Part shown: in pieces, positions 22,301 through 35,161 of the stretch | How the letters are laid out: each line of letters begins with the position of its first letter | How positions within the stretch are numbered: position 1 is the stretch's first letter | NCBI GenBank assembly: GCA_038373885.1 | Contig: JAWZYV010006116.1 | Coordinates: 1,111,111 to 1,175,110, forward strand | Length of the DNA stretch: 64,000 bases | Source of the DNA: Cheiracanthium punctorium | Lineage: Eukaryota; Arthropoda; Arachnida; Araneae; Cheiracanthiidae | Reading direction: 5' to 3' | Program-made: the position numbers and the translations under genes | Notes under the pieces: model-generated | Told to the model about the DNA's origin: nothing | Seen by the model: only the letters and a program-made list of their open reading frames with translations | The model's database searches: none

Positions 22301-24990
22301 TAGTATTTTATCTGTTTTACTTAATCGTAAACATCGGTTGGCAATAAATAACTCCTTTTCTAGGGAATGTATGGATAAAAATAGAAAATGGAATGAAGCG
22401 TAATTTACTAGACTGTAATTTAATTAGACTGTTGAAGGCGTCGAGAGATAAATTCCAGAGAAAAAGTCATTTACCAAACGTCACTTATAGGAGGAATTTT
22501 GGTGCTATCAAAAAATGAAAATAGGAACATTATGAATATATTATAGGAAAATAATGTATTATATAATAATGCATTAAACGCGTATGAAACAAACTGTGCA
22601 AACTTTGAAGAAACATGTGATTGTTATGTCACTCGTTCCTGCTGTTTATGCAGTAATAATAATGCAGCAGTAATTATTAAATTATTCGTATTCGATTGCT
22701 GATGCTTATAAACACCCACATGAATTTAGTAATTGATCTCAGAGAAAGTATGCGTTTATGTTCATCGGAATGAGGCTCCTATATAAGATACACAATATTT
22801 TCAGTTGCTGGCTATCTTTGTTTATTATTTTACAGTACATACTGTACGAAACATCTACCAATAACCAGGAAATTTCTATAAACAAAGTATTTCAGAAGAG
22901 AGAAAAAATACTTCATTTATATTCCACTTATTAGTAAATCTGATAATGTTAATAATCCGAATTACTTTTATTTTTTGTTTTTTGTTTATGATACCACATT
23001 TCTAATAAAGATACGCATTCCTAATGCTACTTCGTTGTATTTACACATTTAAAGCTTTTCAACTTTGTTATGATATGTCCTTATTCAATTCTTGAAAAAT
23101 ATTTGGTGTACAGGAAAGTAATGTACCTTTTGTACATAAAATTCCAAATAAATTTTCAACAAGTACTGAATTACATACAAGCTTCGCCTAAGCATAGGAT
23201 TCATATTTGTCCAATTTTAATGCGGGAATTTTACAATTTGTTTTCAAGAAAAATGGCTACCTATCCCCTTTTTTCACATCTACCGCCCTTGGAGGATTAT
23301 ATTCGAAATGTTTTGAAATCGATTATTAGGAATTGATGATTGTTGTATTTTACAGTAAGAATTTTATGAATATCTCTTTTCTTCTTTGAGATAAAGCTAG
23401 ATATCTGAAAAAAACTCACATATGTGCCAAATTTCGTATTATAAACTTCGATAGTTTCGCTAGGCAAAATATTGATGTAAGAAAAAATGACATTACTTTC
23501 CAGTACACCTAATATATTTAACACTTTTTGAGAAATTCTAAAAAGTGTTCATCTCAATCATCAAAAGTTTCAATTATTTTCTTTCAAATTATATTCAAAA
23601 CTGAATCTGTTAAAGATCCAACGACATGATCTTAATATTTTTGAACTAAAAATGGGATGCGTTTTCCCTGTAAATGCGATACAACAGGATAGCAATGATT
23701 TGCACATGAAAGAAAACGGACTGAAATCAAATAAAATATTAATAAATATTATATTTACCATGCACATACTTGTATAAATTGCTCTAATAATAAAGGATCG
23801 GGCATTTGTACTATTTAATAATATGAAAATGTCAGAATTTTATGAAAATATGCTGCTTGGGCAGATCATAATTGGATACTTTAATGATCTAAGCATGGTG
23901 GAATATTGTGATATCATGATGGAATTCCAACAACTAAAACGATAATATTGTAACAAGTTACATCCGAAAGGCGAGCTTATACTTACTTGGATAATTATTA
24001 TTTCGTGCAATGGAAGGATAAACATTCACAATCGACAAATCATTACATCAACATACATTTGCCATGCAAGATATTATAATAAATTTGCTTCAAATTCGAT
24101 TTATCTATATAGGGGTGTTATTACATATACTGTCAGATTAATTATTTTATTTTATTTGAAAACAAATATTTATTATTACTAACTGATTTAGTTTCAAATA
24201 TTTTAATATTCTCTGCATCTTTAGGAACTTTTTCTTTTCTATAGTTGAAAAATGTTTAATTTCATTGTACTGGAAACTTTCATGAATTCAAGTTACGGGG
24301 ATTTTTTTATTTGTCTTTAATATTTCATCATTTTCTTTAATCTGCGAACTATCATAGAACTATCGTCAAGTGAGTAAATGAACTACCATAGCAATTAGTT
24401 TCAGAGAAAAATAACTTTAAATGCTCTAAAAGAAGCACTTTAAGAGTCAACTGGATATCATAGTCTTAAGACCTTTATGCCAAAGCCTTTCCAAGACTGC
24501 ACACGAAACGTAAAATGCTATTAAATGATCTCAGTTTTCAGTAAAGGAATGTAAACCAGCCTTTCTTGACTCTTAAATAATCATTCACGTAAATTATAAA
24601 TGCATCGTGCGCGAATGTATTTTCATGTTGCATTGAGTGCATGAATCAAGAAACGAGAGGCAAAATAAGATAATAAATGCAATTTCTGACTTGAAAGTAA
24701 TATTTACATTTTTTAGGTTTAATTCTGTGATACAGATAATCTCTAAAAAGTAATTTTTTCTATTATAATAAATGTTACCCTTTTCCTAGATTTTTAGAAT
24801 TTATAAAAATATATCAATATTTTTAGCTACATAAAAGTATATTTATGGAAAGTTTTGCAACAGTGCTGATACGAACAATAAGAAAATATAGAAAACCATA
24901 AATTCGCATCCATATTCCCTATGAAATTTTGTAATTTTCCATATGATATACAAGCAGTCTTTAATCTGCATGAATACATGATATTATGTA
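19341..24990. other. 5.6-kb AT-rich stretch without recognised features
   Basis: Both strands give only short reading frames of low-complexity composition. I found no transposon end, splice-supported exon or RNA gene. Unrecognised short exons or old repeats cannot be excluded by eye. Confidence 0.5.
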
Positions 24991-24993
24991 TAA

Positions 24994-25270
24994 CTAGCCG
25001 AAGTACCCGTCTTTCACGGGTTAGTATAACGCCGATTTCTAGAACGTGAATATTCGTCTACCATTTATGAGTACAAAGAATGGATTTAGGATACTGGCAG
25101 AAAAATAGAAAGCAAAGTTCTAATTTATTTGTATTGTTAAAAGATTACAGATTAAAGGATAACAAACTTCTCAGTGAAATTGTAAAAAGAGAAAGTATTT
25201 TATTTTCTCAAAGTTGACGTTTTTTGAATGGAATGAGCTTTTAAAGTCAAGGAACTTTTAAGGTCATTAA
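24994..25270 (-). mobile_element. Helitron 3' end, minus strand
   Basis: Read on the minus strand the segment ends ACCCGT-loop-ACGGGT hairpin followed by ACTTCGGCTAG and then a T. A 6-bp hairpin stem about 10 bases before a CTAG terminus, inserted before T, is the Helitron 3' signature. About 270 bp of the body (including TGGCAGAAA-ATAGAAAGCAAAGTT on the plus strand) is shared with 40703-40975. The 5' end was not located. Confidence 0.7.
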
Positions 25271-25340
25271 GCAATTCATGCATTTAAAAGGAAAATAATT
25301 CTACATCAGTGCTAAATATTGCTAAATAACTCTGAAAATA

Positions 25341-25990
25341 CAGGGTGGTCATGAAAAAAGATTCCCCGTTATAGAGATTTGTGAGCAGGATTGGGATTGT
25401 TTAAAATAATACAGCTCTCACGGTTACAATTACAGTGAAAAAATTTCTAAATTTTCCAATGACAATACCCACTTTTTCTGCAAATTATATCAGCGCTTTG
25501 AAAAACCATGAATTGCGCCGGAACGATAAACACATGACAAAAATTGGCTGCACAAAACATTTTCAAAAAAAGACCATTGTAAAGAACAAAAGTCAACACA
25601 GAATGTGCATTGACACAATTCGCATAGTCAGTGGAATACACAATATAAATGTTAAACTAATAGTAGGACACTTGAAAACTTTTACTTCCTATAAAAAAAA
25701 ATTCCCCACCTCTCTTACCGTCATACTCAGGCTGTCATAATACTTTTTTACTCCTTACAAAATTTTGCACCAATTTTCGTCATGCGTGTATCTTTCCAAC
25801 GCCATTTAGAGTTTTTCAATGGGCTGATCAACTTTAGCAAGAAATAAGTGGGAGCTGTGGCAATCCCTATCTCAAACTCAAATCTTGGACTAACTTTATC
25901 TGAAATCTCATCTCAATTACTTGAACGGAACGACGGCTAGAGATCCATATATCGGATTTTTTTTTTTTTCTTAAATTACGCCCTGCCCTG
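25341..25990. mobile_element. TA-flanked inverted-repeat element, probable mariner-superfamily relic
   Basis: CAGGGTGGTCATGAAAAAAG at the left and, in reverse complement, CAGGGCAGGGCGTAATTTAA at the right, each with TA outside. The shared part of the inverted repeat is only about 8 bp, followed by A-rich DNA, so the pairing is tentative. A 101-codon frame at 25435-25740 shows no motif and is not called. Confidence 0.45.
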
Positions 25991-27538
25991 TATTTGCAAT
26001 ATATTTGTAAATTCAATATATCAACGTGTTCCGATATGTGCATTTGTTTTGATTTTTTAACGCCGATATTAGTATATTTTGCCTGTTTAAAGCTTAATTT
26101 TTATCAGTATTTCCCTTGAAATCTGATACATATCAAATTCAAAGCATCCAACTATTCAATCTTGATCATCAGGTATTTTATTTAGAGTAAAATGATTCTT
26201 ACGGTGCTTCAATTTCCTCTGGCGTTTGGCAATGAGAATATTGACGCTAAGGGTTTGTTAAATCATCAAAACTGTTTCTTTTGAAAAGCTGAAAAGCTAT
26301 TCTATAAATTCATGCAATATCTTATTTTGATGAAGCTATTTTGCAAGTTGAAAATTATAAGAATAACTACTTCTATAATAAGTGTGAGTTTCTTAAGAAT
26401 TCACAGAAAAATTATGCTTTATTATTTTTTATAGCATCTTTTGAGTTCGAAAACACATAAAACTAACAAATAATCTTTAGAATATCAATATTTCTCCATA
26501 ATCGAATAACATTTCTCCAGTTTTATCTATAACAAAATATTACTTAAGGATTCATTTCGCTGAAGGCCATAGCAAAGTGAATTACGGAAATGTATTATAT
26601 CTTCTAAGTAGAGCTTGTTTTAAAATATTTTAATCAACGATATTCATATCCACTGCATACTGTGCCTCTCTATACACAAAAGTTTTCGAGCGTATTTGAC
26701 TTTAAACTTAGCATACATATCAAATGCAAAGCATCTGAATATTTAATCTCATTTGGCAGGTAGTTTCGTTAAAGGAGTATATTTCTTGCTTTTCTGTGTA
26801 AGGCATATCACTTCCAGAAGTCTAACAGTAATTAATGAAGACAGTAATCATAAACAACTCCATTAATTAACTAGAAGTTGCGAAATACCTCATTTCACAG
26901 ATATTTCCTTTTAATTTGATTTAGGGGAAAGAGCAGGATAACACAAAGCAGTTTAGCTAAAGGGAAAATTTAAAATATTAGTTTCATTTTCTTAATTAAG
27001 GTTAAGGATATTCAGATCGCGGTTAAAGTTTTAAAAATACTGATTATCCTAAATAAGATATTAAACTTAATTTACAGTGATTATACAGAATATACCCTGT
27101 ATTTTTTTTGTATTAGTTACATCAAGTTTTCCTAAAAATGTATTGTTTTATCAATGTTTAGTTATAATTTTCTTTCAAAAATTTATAACTTAAGTGAGTA
27201 AAACGTTGTTCAAAAGTTAAATATTTTATTAAAACTGCATACTACATAATCTTTAAAGTAAATACTTTTTCTGTATTTTTTAAGGAATGTACACGATTTT
27301 GCGTACTAATACTAAAAAACAGATTTTTTAAAATGAATTTAAAGGCAAGCACCATTTATTTTAAAATATATTCTATATTTATCTGAGACAAAAAAAGATT
27401 AGTAGTAGAATCCCGATAATCGGGAAAAAATTGAGATTACTGCCTATTGGGATTAGCGAAAATTCGAATCTTTGAAATTTCAATAAAAATAAGAAAGGAA
27501 AAAATGTGTACAAAATATATTTAAAATTATTTTTATAA
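25991..27538. other. AT-rich stretch without recognised features
   Basis: No supported gene, RNA or repeat family. Confidence 0.5.
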
Positions 27539-27800
27539 CTAGCTGAGTATCCGTTCTTCGTTCGGAAAAAGCAAACATGCAAAAAATTTTGTAACACACA
27601 TAATTAAACTTAATCCGATAGCAGCAGATTTTTTTAAACCACAAATTTGTTTCACACATATCGTAAAATGTGCACTTCAATAACGAACGTAAACTTCAAA
27701 AATTAAACTTCGCTTTCCTTTGTTCAACTGTATTCTTGTAGTTTCTCTCTGCCTCTTTTGTCTGTCAAACGGTGTGGATTTGCATACCGGACAAAGAATA
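27539..27800 (-). mobile_element. Helitron-like 3' end, minus strand
   Basis: On the minus strand the terminus reads TTCCGAACGAAGAACGGATA then CTCAGCTAG followed by T. It has the CTAG|T terminus and a CCGAACGAAGAACGG hairpin-like block (CCG...CGG) just before it. The body is not clearly shared with the other Helitron ends here, so it may be a different family. The far limit is approximate. Confidence 0.5.
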
Positions 27801-30206
27801 AAAAACATCGTACTTAAGTATGAAAAAATTTATATTTTAAATTACTGAAAAACTTGTTTAAATGGCTTATTCAAACGTTTCTTAATTTCATGAAAGTACA
27901 GTTCTCCAAAAATGTTTCAAATGAGCCAAATACTATATGGCTTCTTAGAATAGCTGTAAAAAGCTTTAACTGAAAAAACGTCTGAGAAAGTCTCTCCAAA
28001 TACAGGCAAACTGACCTTGGATTATTATATTGCCCATGATGTAATGTTACGATTTGATGTAATGTCTCCGTTATCCTCATTGGGTTTTTAATGGATTTTT
28101 TAAAGCGTGAAATTACAATGACGAAAATTTAATATGCGTGAAGTATTTCTTGACACGGTATATTTTACTTTCATACCTGTATCGTAACAAATCTTGTAAA
28201 GCATATCTGTTTTTAAAATCCATATTCTGGTGTTGCTATTTCCTAACTAAAAAAGTTAAAAATCATGTTCGTATCTAAAAACAGCAAAATGGATGCAATA
28301 TCTGAAACGCTCAATCGAAATATTTAAATCTTCCATGGTTCATAAGAACAAAATATTTTATATTTTATTAGCTAGTGAAAAATGATAAACTGTATAATCT
28401 TGAGGAGCTATTTAGAATCGCACAAATTGCCCATATTTTCTGATATTACTTAAATTTTGGGATAGAGTTTTGTATTCTCACACAGTTTTTAATTTACGAC
28501 ATCGCGCTTTTGTCTACTGCAAAAGAAATTCCAGTTGGTTGACTTTAGTACTTTTAACGAAGTAATATTGCAGCTTATCACGACGTTGAAAAAGATTATT
28601 TCGTTGCATCGAACCGTTATGGAGTAATCTTACGTTAAAATCGCCATACTCTAGATACGTTTTATCTCTACTCTGAAAATTTAAAAATGAACAGAAAAAC
28701 TTATCGTTTATAATACGTATGGATGAATTAAAATATGAGAACTATAAAAACGCCATTTCGCCACGCTATCAGTTATACTCTCCAAGTCAAGGAGTTATTC
28801 TCTCCGAGGCTTTAACTGTGCATAACCCCTGTAGCACATCTTCTGAAAATCACTAAACTTGGCAAACCAATAATTTATTCTTGTGCAAAACTTTGGAAGT
28901 ATTTCTTTTGTAGCCTTACAAGTACAAAAAATACTTTTTGTTTACTTAAAACAATTTATTTTCATGTCTTTTTCGCGTTGAGACGATATTTTGATTAAAG
29001 CTTATCATATAAATAAACTAAAGCAAAAAGTCATGATTATCCTTTTGTTTTTACGAATGGCATTTCTAGGCATTGCTTAGATTCGAGAACCTGAATTGTT
29101 TTATGAGGCCTAAAATCGCCAAACATGGCAACTATGATGCTATTTTTTCAGTTTTTGACATACCTTCTAAATGAAATTGAATTTTGAAACTAAAGTAAGC
29201 AAAACGGCATCCCTGAATTTTTGCAAACTTTCGGAGACCTCTTGGATATCTTCAGGTGGCTCCATTCTGCAGAAAAAAACGAAAAAGCTTGCATTGAAGA
29301 TACAAACCAACATAGCGAACTATAAACTTTGCTTATTTTACTATGTTTATATATTTTGCAGATTTTAGTATATAATATAGCAAGTAGTAAATACAGTAGT
29401 GTTTGATGCTAAGAATTCACTAGAAATAGCACTTTTCACTTTTAAAGGCAATATACAAGTGCAGCAACAAAATACGTTGTGTGCATGACACGTTGATGCA
29501 ATAGAGTTTCATCACGAAGATTAACGTCACTCGTTAAATAATCTAAGAAATACCTTTATTATGCACATAACGTTTTTACAAATGTTCTACTTTAAACTCA
29601 TAAAAACTACTCAACTAATTTAAGAAGTGTTTGCAAGTAAGCTTTTAAAAGTCATTCTAATAATAATTTTTTTTAAACTTTTGAAATGCAAAATACATTT
29701 GTGAAAAACTGATATTCGCCTCCGTATTATGTATTTTGTAAAAGACTAATGCGTGTAGGCAATGTATGGAGACATAAATATTGGTTAAAGGCCAATACAG
29801 ATATTCAAAGAAGAAAGAAAGGAAAGTGTTCTCGACCAAAAATATTATACTGCTATACTGAATTCGACTTTAAAAACTGTTTAAGGAAAGCTTAAAAAGA
29901 TGTTCAATGTGCAATTCAAAAATCATTTTTTAGGAAAATTGTGTATTTTTGTGTTTGCTGGAGTCTTTTTCGGCTCTTTTTTTAAAGGGATGAAATCGAC
30001 AAACAATGCCTGAAATATTTTTTTTTTTTTAAATCTATAAGTGTAATTTCAGAAAAACATTACGATCGAGCAACATTTTTTAAAATTTCTAATGCCATTT
30101 CAGTACAAAATAAAATTCTCAGTAACTTTGTAAAGTCTTCAGGATACGTCCAGCAGCTAGCCAGTCATTCTGGGTTAACATACTTTTATTTTAGCTATTT
30201 ACAATA
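27801..30206. other. AT-rich stretch without recognised features
   Basis: No supported gene, RNA or repeat family on either strand. Confidence 0.5.
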
Positions 30207-30214
30207 ATTACTTA

Positions 30215-31075
30215 CAGTGGCGGCTCGTCATTAAGGGCCTGAGGGGCCTGGCCCCACCGACTAACCACCGTCTAAATCAATGTATCTTCCTATTATGCAA
30301 GACAGGTCTTTAAATAATTTACCTTCATTAAAAAAATGCACGCATTTTACTCTATTTTAATACTATCCATTAAAAAAGTGATAGTTATACGATTTTCCCC
30401 CTATCTAAACCATGCATGGGCCATGGGCGGGCTTGCCCTGAATTTTGCGTCTTTTCTCCGTACACCGGTTTGATATATTTGGCATTGAGCACAAAACCCA
30501 TATTGACGCGGAACTAACTTGGCTTCCAAACGGCTTATTTGGCGCTGTCTTCGGGGCCCAGATCTTCGGGCCCTCGCATGGTGATCTACACGACTGTACG
30601 GGGAAATTTCGGCAATCGGTAGCTATTGGCGAAATTTTCCGCTTAGGAGGAAATCATTTTTAATTTGCGTAATCGTATTTTTGCAGTGCTGTCAGACATT
30701 TTTCTGTTTTGTTTTCTTGATTTACGAAAAACGATGTATAAATGTCTTTTTTTATATATGTTGATATTGATTTTAAAATAATAAATAATCTAAAAATTAT
30801 TAACAGACAGCTATAAAGAACATAAATATTAAATAAATATGGCTTTATAAGTATGGCTTTTTGTTTAGTAATAAAGTAAACTTTTCATTTTAACATAATG
30901 AGGTAAAAAATAGCAAAAGTTGTATAGTAATTTTGATAATCATTTGAGAAATTTTAAATACTTACATTGTGGCACGCATGGATAGGTTGCTCTATATGTA
31001 TATATATATTCGCGATTTTAATTGCCACTATTTTTTGGGGGCCCCACTACTGAAGCAGGTCACAAGCCGCTACTG
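30215..31075. mobile_element. Non-autonomous or decayed hAT element
   Basis: The ends are CAGTGGCGGCTCGTCATTAA and, in reverse complement, CAGTAGCGGCTTGTGACCTG. GGCCCCAC occurs in inverted orientation near each end. The flanks ATTACTTA (30207-30214) and ATTACATA (31076-31083) match 7 of 8, as for an aged hAT duplication. CAGTGGCGGCTCGT is a familiar terminus of arthropod hAT elements. The 861-bp interior has a GC-richer block (30420-30650) but no legible transposase. Confidence 0.75.
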
Positions 31076-31239
31076 ATTACATAGATTTCACACCGACACT
31101 TTATTAAACAAAATAGGTAAAAATTCCACACAAACTCCTTAACCGGAGTGTTTCACTTAGCGATTAAAATAACACATGCAAGGGCTGGTCTCTTCACGTG
31201 CTCGACGCACCGCCGCTCTCGTGTTGTTGTTGTGTTGGA

Positions 31240-31481
31240 TGGTTGGTTGGTTGGTTGGTTTTTTTTGGCACAAGGTCCAGAGAGGACATACTGCGCCAGA
31301 CGTTGAGTTAAGTCAAATAAAGATGTGTTCAGTATAAAAGGTGTCATAAAACCTAGTAAAAGCTAAAATGTAAAGGTGATAAAGGAGACAAGTAAAATTC
31401 AAAAGTAGATAAAAGAGGTAAAACCAAAGGCATATGGATGGGGGCTCCCATCCAGATGCCAGTCAGGCTAAAGTGGACATT
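31240..31481 (-). other. LINE 3' untranslated region and (CCAA)n tail
   Basis: This follows the ORF2 stop. It ends in GTGCCAAAAAAAACCAACC and further CCAA units rather than a plain poly-A tail. Short simple-repeat tails of this kind occur in I-group and some other LINEs. Confidence 0.85.
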
Positions 31482-34400
31482 TCATACTGAATACAATATG
31501 TTTGTGCGCCGAAGACAGGCAAACAAGTTATGGTGTGGGATATCACCCAATATGTCGTCTAGTTTGGGATGAGAAGAGTTAAAAAATATTTGGTAAAGAT
31601 CATTAAAAGCAGAGCAAGAGGTTAAAAAATGATGTATGCTAAGTTGAGTTTGACAATGTGGGCATTCAGGAGCAGGTTCGCCCAAAAGGAGGTACTTATG
31701 GGTTAGTCTCGTATGGCCAATGCGAAGACGAGTGAGAGTGACATCGTGCTTGCGGTACGGTTGAGTGGACCAGTGGGTAAGGGCTGGCCGGATAGAGTGA
31801 AGTTTGTTTTCGGTTTCACAGTCCCATATGTGATTCCAAGTGCCTTTTGTTAGGGAAGAGATGCCAGACTTTATATCCGTATAGGGCAGATCACAGTTAT
31901 ACGGGACGGTAGAATGCCTGGCCAAACAATCTGCTTTTTCGTTTCCGGGAATCCCAATATGGCTAAGTACCCAGCAGTAGAGGATAATGTAACCACGGTT
32001 CATCAGTCTCTTGTGCATGCGTAAGACTTTCAAAATATAACTATGAGTGAGGGAGCCGGATTTCAGATTCTCCAAGACACTTAATGAGTCAGAGTAGAGG
32101 ATGAAATGTTTGGTATTTGTTCTCGAGATGTAAAGAAGGCTTTCATAAATAGCTATTAATTCGGCTGTAAATATGGAACAAAACGAAGGTAGGGTGTAGT
32201 TGTAAGAATGATTATGATGTACATAAGCAAAGCCAACGTGATTATGAGATTTTGAGCCGTCAGTATACAGTTCTTCGAAGTTTTGATATTTGCTTTTATG
32301 GTCTAGAAATAGCTGTTTATATATTATGGGGTCAGTGTTTGGTTTTGTGAAGCCTTCGAATGGTTGTAGGTAGGGAATCTGCAATTTGGTCCATGGTGGG
32401 ACTTCATGAAATGAACAAGTAGATACTTTAAGATCCTCCAAGTGGGTACCGACTACACTCCTACGGATACTAAGTCCGAAGGGGGGAGTGCAGGAAGGGC
32501 GATTTGCATAAAACTGGTCCAGTTGGGTATCTATGAAAGAATCCTTTAAGGGATGTGAAGAATGAGAAAAGATGCGAAAATAGGTATTCAATGACAATTT
32601 GTGGCGTATGAGAGTGAGAGATGGTTCATGGCAGGTGACGTAAAGGCTATGTACAGGTGATGTCCTAAAAGCTCCAGAGCATATGCGTAGTGCAGTATGA
32701 TGCACGGTGTCAAGTTTTTTTAGCATTGATTTAGAGGCCGATCCATAAACGCAGCTTGCATAGTCCATTTTGGAACGGATGATGGCTCGGTAGATCCGCA
32801 TGAGAGCATCCCGCTCGGCTCCCCAAGAGGTATTGGTTAAAACCTTTAAAATGTTCAGTTTTTTTTCGCATTTTCTACGAATGTCAGAAATATGATTAGC
32901 AAACGTAAGTTTTTTGTCAAAAGTTAGGCCTAAAAATTTAACAGAGTCCTTGATAGTGATTTTAGTATGATGGAGGTAAAGTTCTGGATCCGGGTGGATC
33001 CCACGCATCCGGCAGAAGTGAGTACAAGTTGTTTTTTCTGCAGAAATATTATACCCATTGGTATTGCACCATTTTTGGATGTGATTGATAGTGGTCTGAA
33101 GCTGCCGTTCTATGTAACGCATGTCTTGCCCCTGACAGGAGATCTGTAGATCATCAACATATAGGCTACCGTGTACTGTCGGAGGGAGCTGGTTAAGGAT
33201 ATTGTTGATTTTTATAGAAAAGAGGGTGACGCTAAGGACAGAGCCTTGTGGTACACCCTCTTCTTGTACAAAGTTATCTGAAAGGGTGTCCTTGATGCGT
33301 ACTTTGAAGTTCCGGAGTGAGAGAAAATTTTTGATAAATATAGGTAGGTTTCCACGGCAGCCCATATTGAAGAGATCACGCAGTATGCCATATCTCCAGG
33401 TGTGGTCATAGGCTTTTTCAATATCAAAAAATATTGACACAAGATGGTTTTTTCTTAAGAGTGCGTTACGGATTTGAGTTTCTAAATGTAAAATGTTATC
33501 TATGGTGCTTCTGCCTTTGCGGAATCCACTCTGGAAAGGGTGTATATGGCCCTCAGTTTCTAAAACGTATACTAGACGAGTATTAATCATTCGCTCCAGT
33601 AGTTTGCACAGACAACTAGTTAGGGCTATGGGACGATAGTTATTAGGATTAGTGGTGTCTTTTCCAGGTTTGGGTATGGGGATGACCATTGCATTTCTCC
33701 ACTCCAAGGGAAAGGCATGCTCATTCCATATTCTGTTGTATAGCTGTAAAAGACTAACTAAAGAATCATGGGAGAGATGTTTAAGCATTTCATTAGTGAT
33801 GCCATCAGGGCCAGGGGATGTGTTAGATGACTGGCTTAAACTGTTGCGTAGTTCATTCATAGTGAAATTACTATTGTAGGAGAAGTTCGAGGAAGTTTTG
33901 AAATTTAATTTATGGCGTTCGGATTGTTCCTTATATGGAAGAAAACTGCTAGAATAGGAGGTATTGCAGGATGTGAATGCTAGAGATTGACCTATTGTAT
34001 TTGCAATTCTTTTTGTATCTGAAATAATTTGGTTATTGATGGATAGGCAGGATATGGAGTGATTACTATAGATGCCCATGATTCTTTTAGTTTTGTCCCA
34101 TAGTTCTTTACTGGAGGTTGAAGGAGAGATTCCTGAGACGTACTGAATCCAGGATTCTCTCTGAGAACGCCTCCTTATTTTGCGTGCGTGTGCACGTGCC
34201 TGTTTGAAGGTAATAAGGTTTTCAGTGGTGGGGCACCGCCGAAAATTACCCCACGCTTTCTTCTGCTGTTTTTTAGCGAGGGTGCAAGCCTCGTTCCACC
34301 ACGGCTTTTTTATTCTATGGTTGCTTTTAACAGATTTTGGAATGCTCGCGTCAGCTGCATTAATGATAATGGAGGTGACATTCCTAACGACCTCGTCTAT

Positions 34401-35159
34401 GTTTCCTTCAATAATGTTTGGTAATATGGTAGATAGCAAGGTGAAGGTCTGCCAGTCTGCTTTATTATGTATGTATCTGGGTATGTTAGTGGTTTGGTTG
34501 ACATTCTGATATAAGGGTGAGAGAATGATCGGAAAGTGATCGCTGTTATGCAAGTCACCAGAAACTGAGAAATTATAGAAGGGGAGGATTGAAGGAGAAC
34601 AGATGGCAAGGTCGATGGCATGAAAGGATTTAGTTGGATGATGGAAGTAAGTATTGTCGCCGTTATTCATAATACATAGAGAGAAATCAGTTGTAATTTG
34701 TTCTATTTGTTCACCTCTAGTATTGGTATCTTTGCTGCCCCATAATGGGCTATGGCCATTCATGTCACCAAGGAGTATAAATGGTGTTGGAAGTTCATGA
34801 ATAAGATTATTGAGAGATGTTTGGCTAATTGTTTCATTGGGAGGGAGATAAATGCAGCAGATGGTAGTGAGCTGTTTTAATTTGACACGAGCGGCAACTG
34901 CTTGGAGATTGGTATTCAGATTGACTATTATGTAGGGATAGTTATTGTTGACTAACAGGGCCACACCACCAGAGGCCCTGTCACTCAGTTCGTAGTCTTT
35001 CCGAAGGATTGTATATTTGCTGATGGTAGGATGTTTATCGGGTTTGAGATAAGTTTCTTGAAGAGCAAAGCAGGCGGGATTGAGGTCATAGAGAAGTGTT
35101 TTAAGGTCATCAATTTTATTCTGAAAGCCGTGGCAGTTCCATGAGAGCAACAATGCCAT
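31482..35159 (-). CDS. LINE ORF2 polyprotein: AP-like endonuclease, reverse transcriptase, RNase H
   Basis: This 1225-residue protein nicks target DNA and reverse-transcribes the element RNA at the nick (target-primed reverse transcription). The endonuclease domain spans about residues 1-215, with SWNCHG at 6, LQETYL (Glu35), GDMNGHSPLWGS (Asp132, Asn134) and SDHFP (Asp206, His207). The reverse transcriptase spans about 440-760: NYRPIALTS at 507, QSGFRKGRST at 543, FFDIEKAYD with Asp579, GVPQGSVLS at 635, and the catalytic YVDD at 667-670. RNase H covers about 960-1085, with Asp967 (TDGSK), Glu1000, Asp1023 (YSDS) and Asp1077 (EKAD). A CCHC motif follows (Cys1166, Cys1169, His1176 or His1177, Cys1182). 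The start ATG lies two bases after the ORF1 stop, suggesting reinitiation. All key residues are present and no stop interrupts it, so it could be active. Confidence 0.95.
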   Translation of the reverse strand: MALLLSWNCHGFQNKIDDLKTLLYDLNPACFALQETYLKPDKHPTISKYTILRKDYELSDRASGGVALLVNNNYPYIIVNLNTNLQAVAARVKLKQLTTICCIYLPPNETISQTSLNNLIHELPTPFILLGDMNGHSPLWGSKDTNTRGEQIEQITTDFSLCIMNNGDNTYFHHPTKSFHAIDLAICSPSILPFYNFSVSGDLHNSDHFPIILSPLYQNVNQTTNIPRYIHNKADWQTFTLLSTILPNIIEGNIDEVVRNVTSIIINAADASIPKSVKSNHRIKKPWWNEACTLAKKQQKKAWGNFRRCPTTENLITFKQARAHARKIRRRSQRESWIQYVSGISPSTSSKELWDKTKRIMGIYSNHSISCLSINNQIISDTKRIANTIGQSLAFTSCNTSYSSSFLPYKEQSERHKLNFKTSSNFSYNSNFTMNELRNSLSQSSNTSPGPDGITNEMLKHLSHDSLVSLLQLYNRIWNEHAFPLEWRNAMVIPIPKPGKDTTNPNNYRPIALTSCLCKLLERMINTRLVYVLETEGHIHPFQSGFRKGRSTIDNILHLETQIRNALLRKNHLVSIFFDIEKAYDHTWRYGILRDLFNMGCRGNLPIFIKNFLSLRNFKVRIKDTLSDNFVQEEGVPQGSVLSVTLFSIKINNILNQLPPTVHGSLYVDDLQISCQGQDMRYIERQLQTTINHIQKWCNTNGYNISAEKTTCTHFCRMRGIHPDPELYLHHTKITIKDSVKFLGLTFDKKLTFANHISDIRRKCEKKLNILKVLTNTSWGAERDALMRIYRAIIRSKMDYASCVYGSASKSMLKKLDTVHHTALRICSGAFRTSPVHSLYVTCHEPSLTLIRHKLSLNTYFRIFSHSSHPLKDSFIDTQLDQFYANRPSCTPPFGLSIRRSVVGTHLEDLKVSTCSFHEVPPWTKLQIPYLQPFEGFTKPNTDPIIYKQLFLDHKSKYQNFEELYTDGSKSHNHVGFAYVHHNHSYNYTLPSFCSIFTAELIAIYESLLYISRTNTKHFILYSDSLSVLENLKSGSLTHSYILKVLRMHKRLMNRGYIILYCWVLSHIGIPGNEKADCLARHSTVPYNCDLPYTDIKSGISSLTKGTWNHIWDCETENKLHSIRPALTHWSTQPYRKHDVTLTRLRIGHTRLTHKYLLLGEPAPECPHCQTQLSIHHFLTSCSAFNDLYQIFFNSSHPKLDDILGDIPHHNLFACLRRTNILYSV

Positions 35160-35161
35160 AA

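Noticed and set aside
33652..34509. Plus-strand frames opposite LINE ORF2
   Set aside because: They are shadows of the minus-strand ORF2, which has all catalytic motifs.
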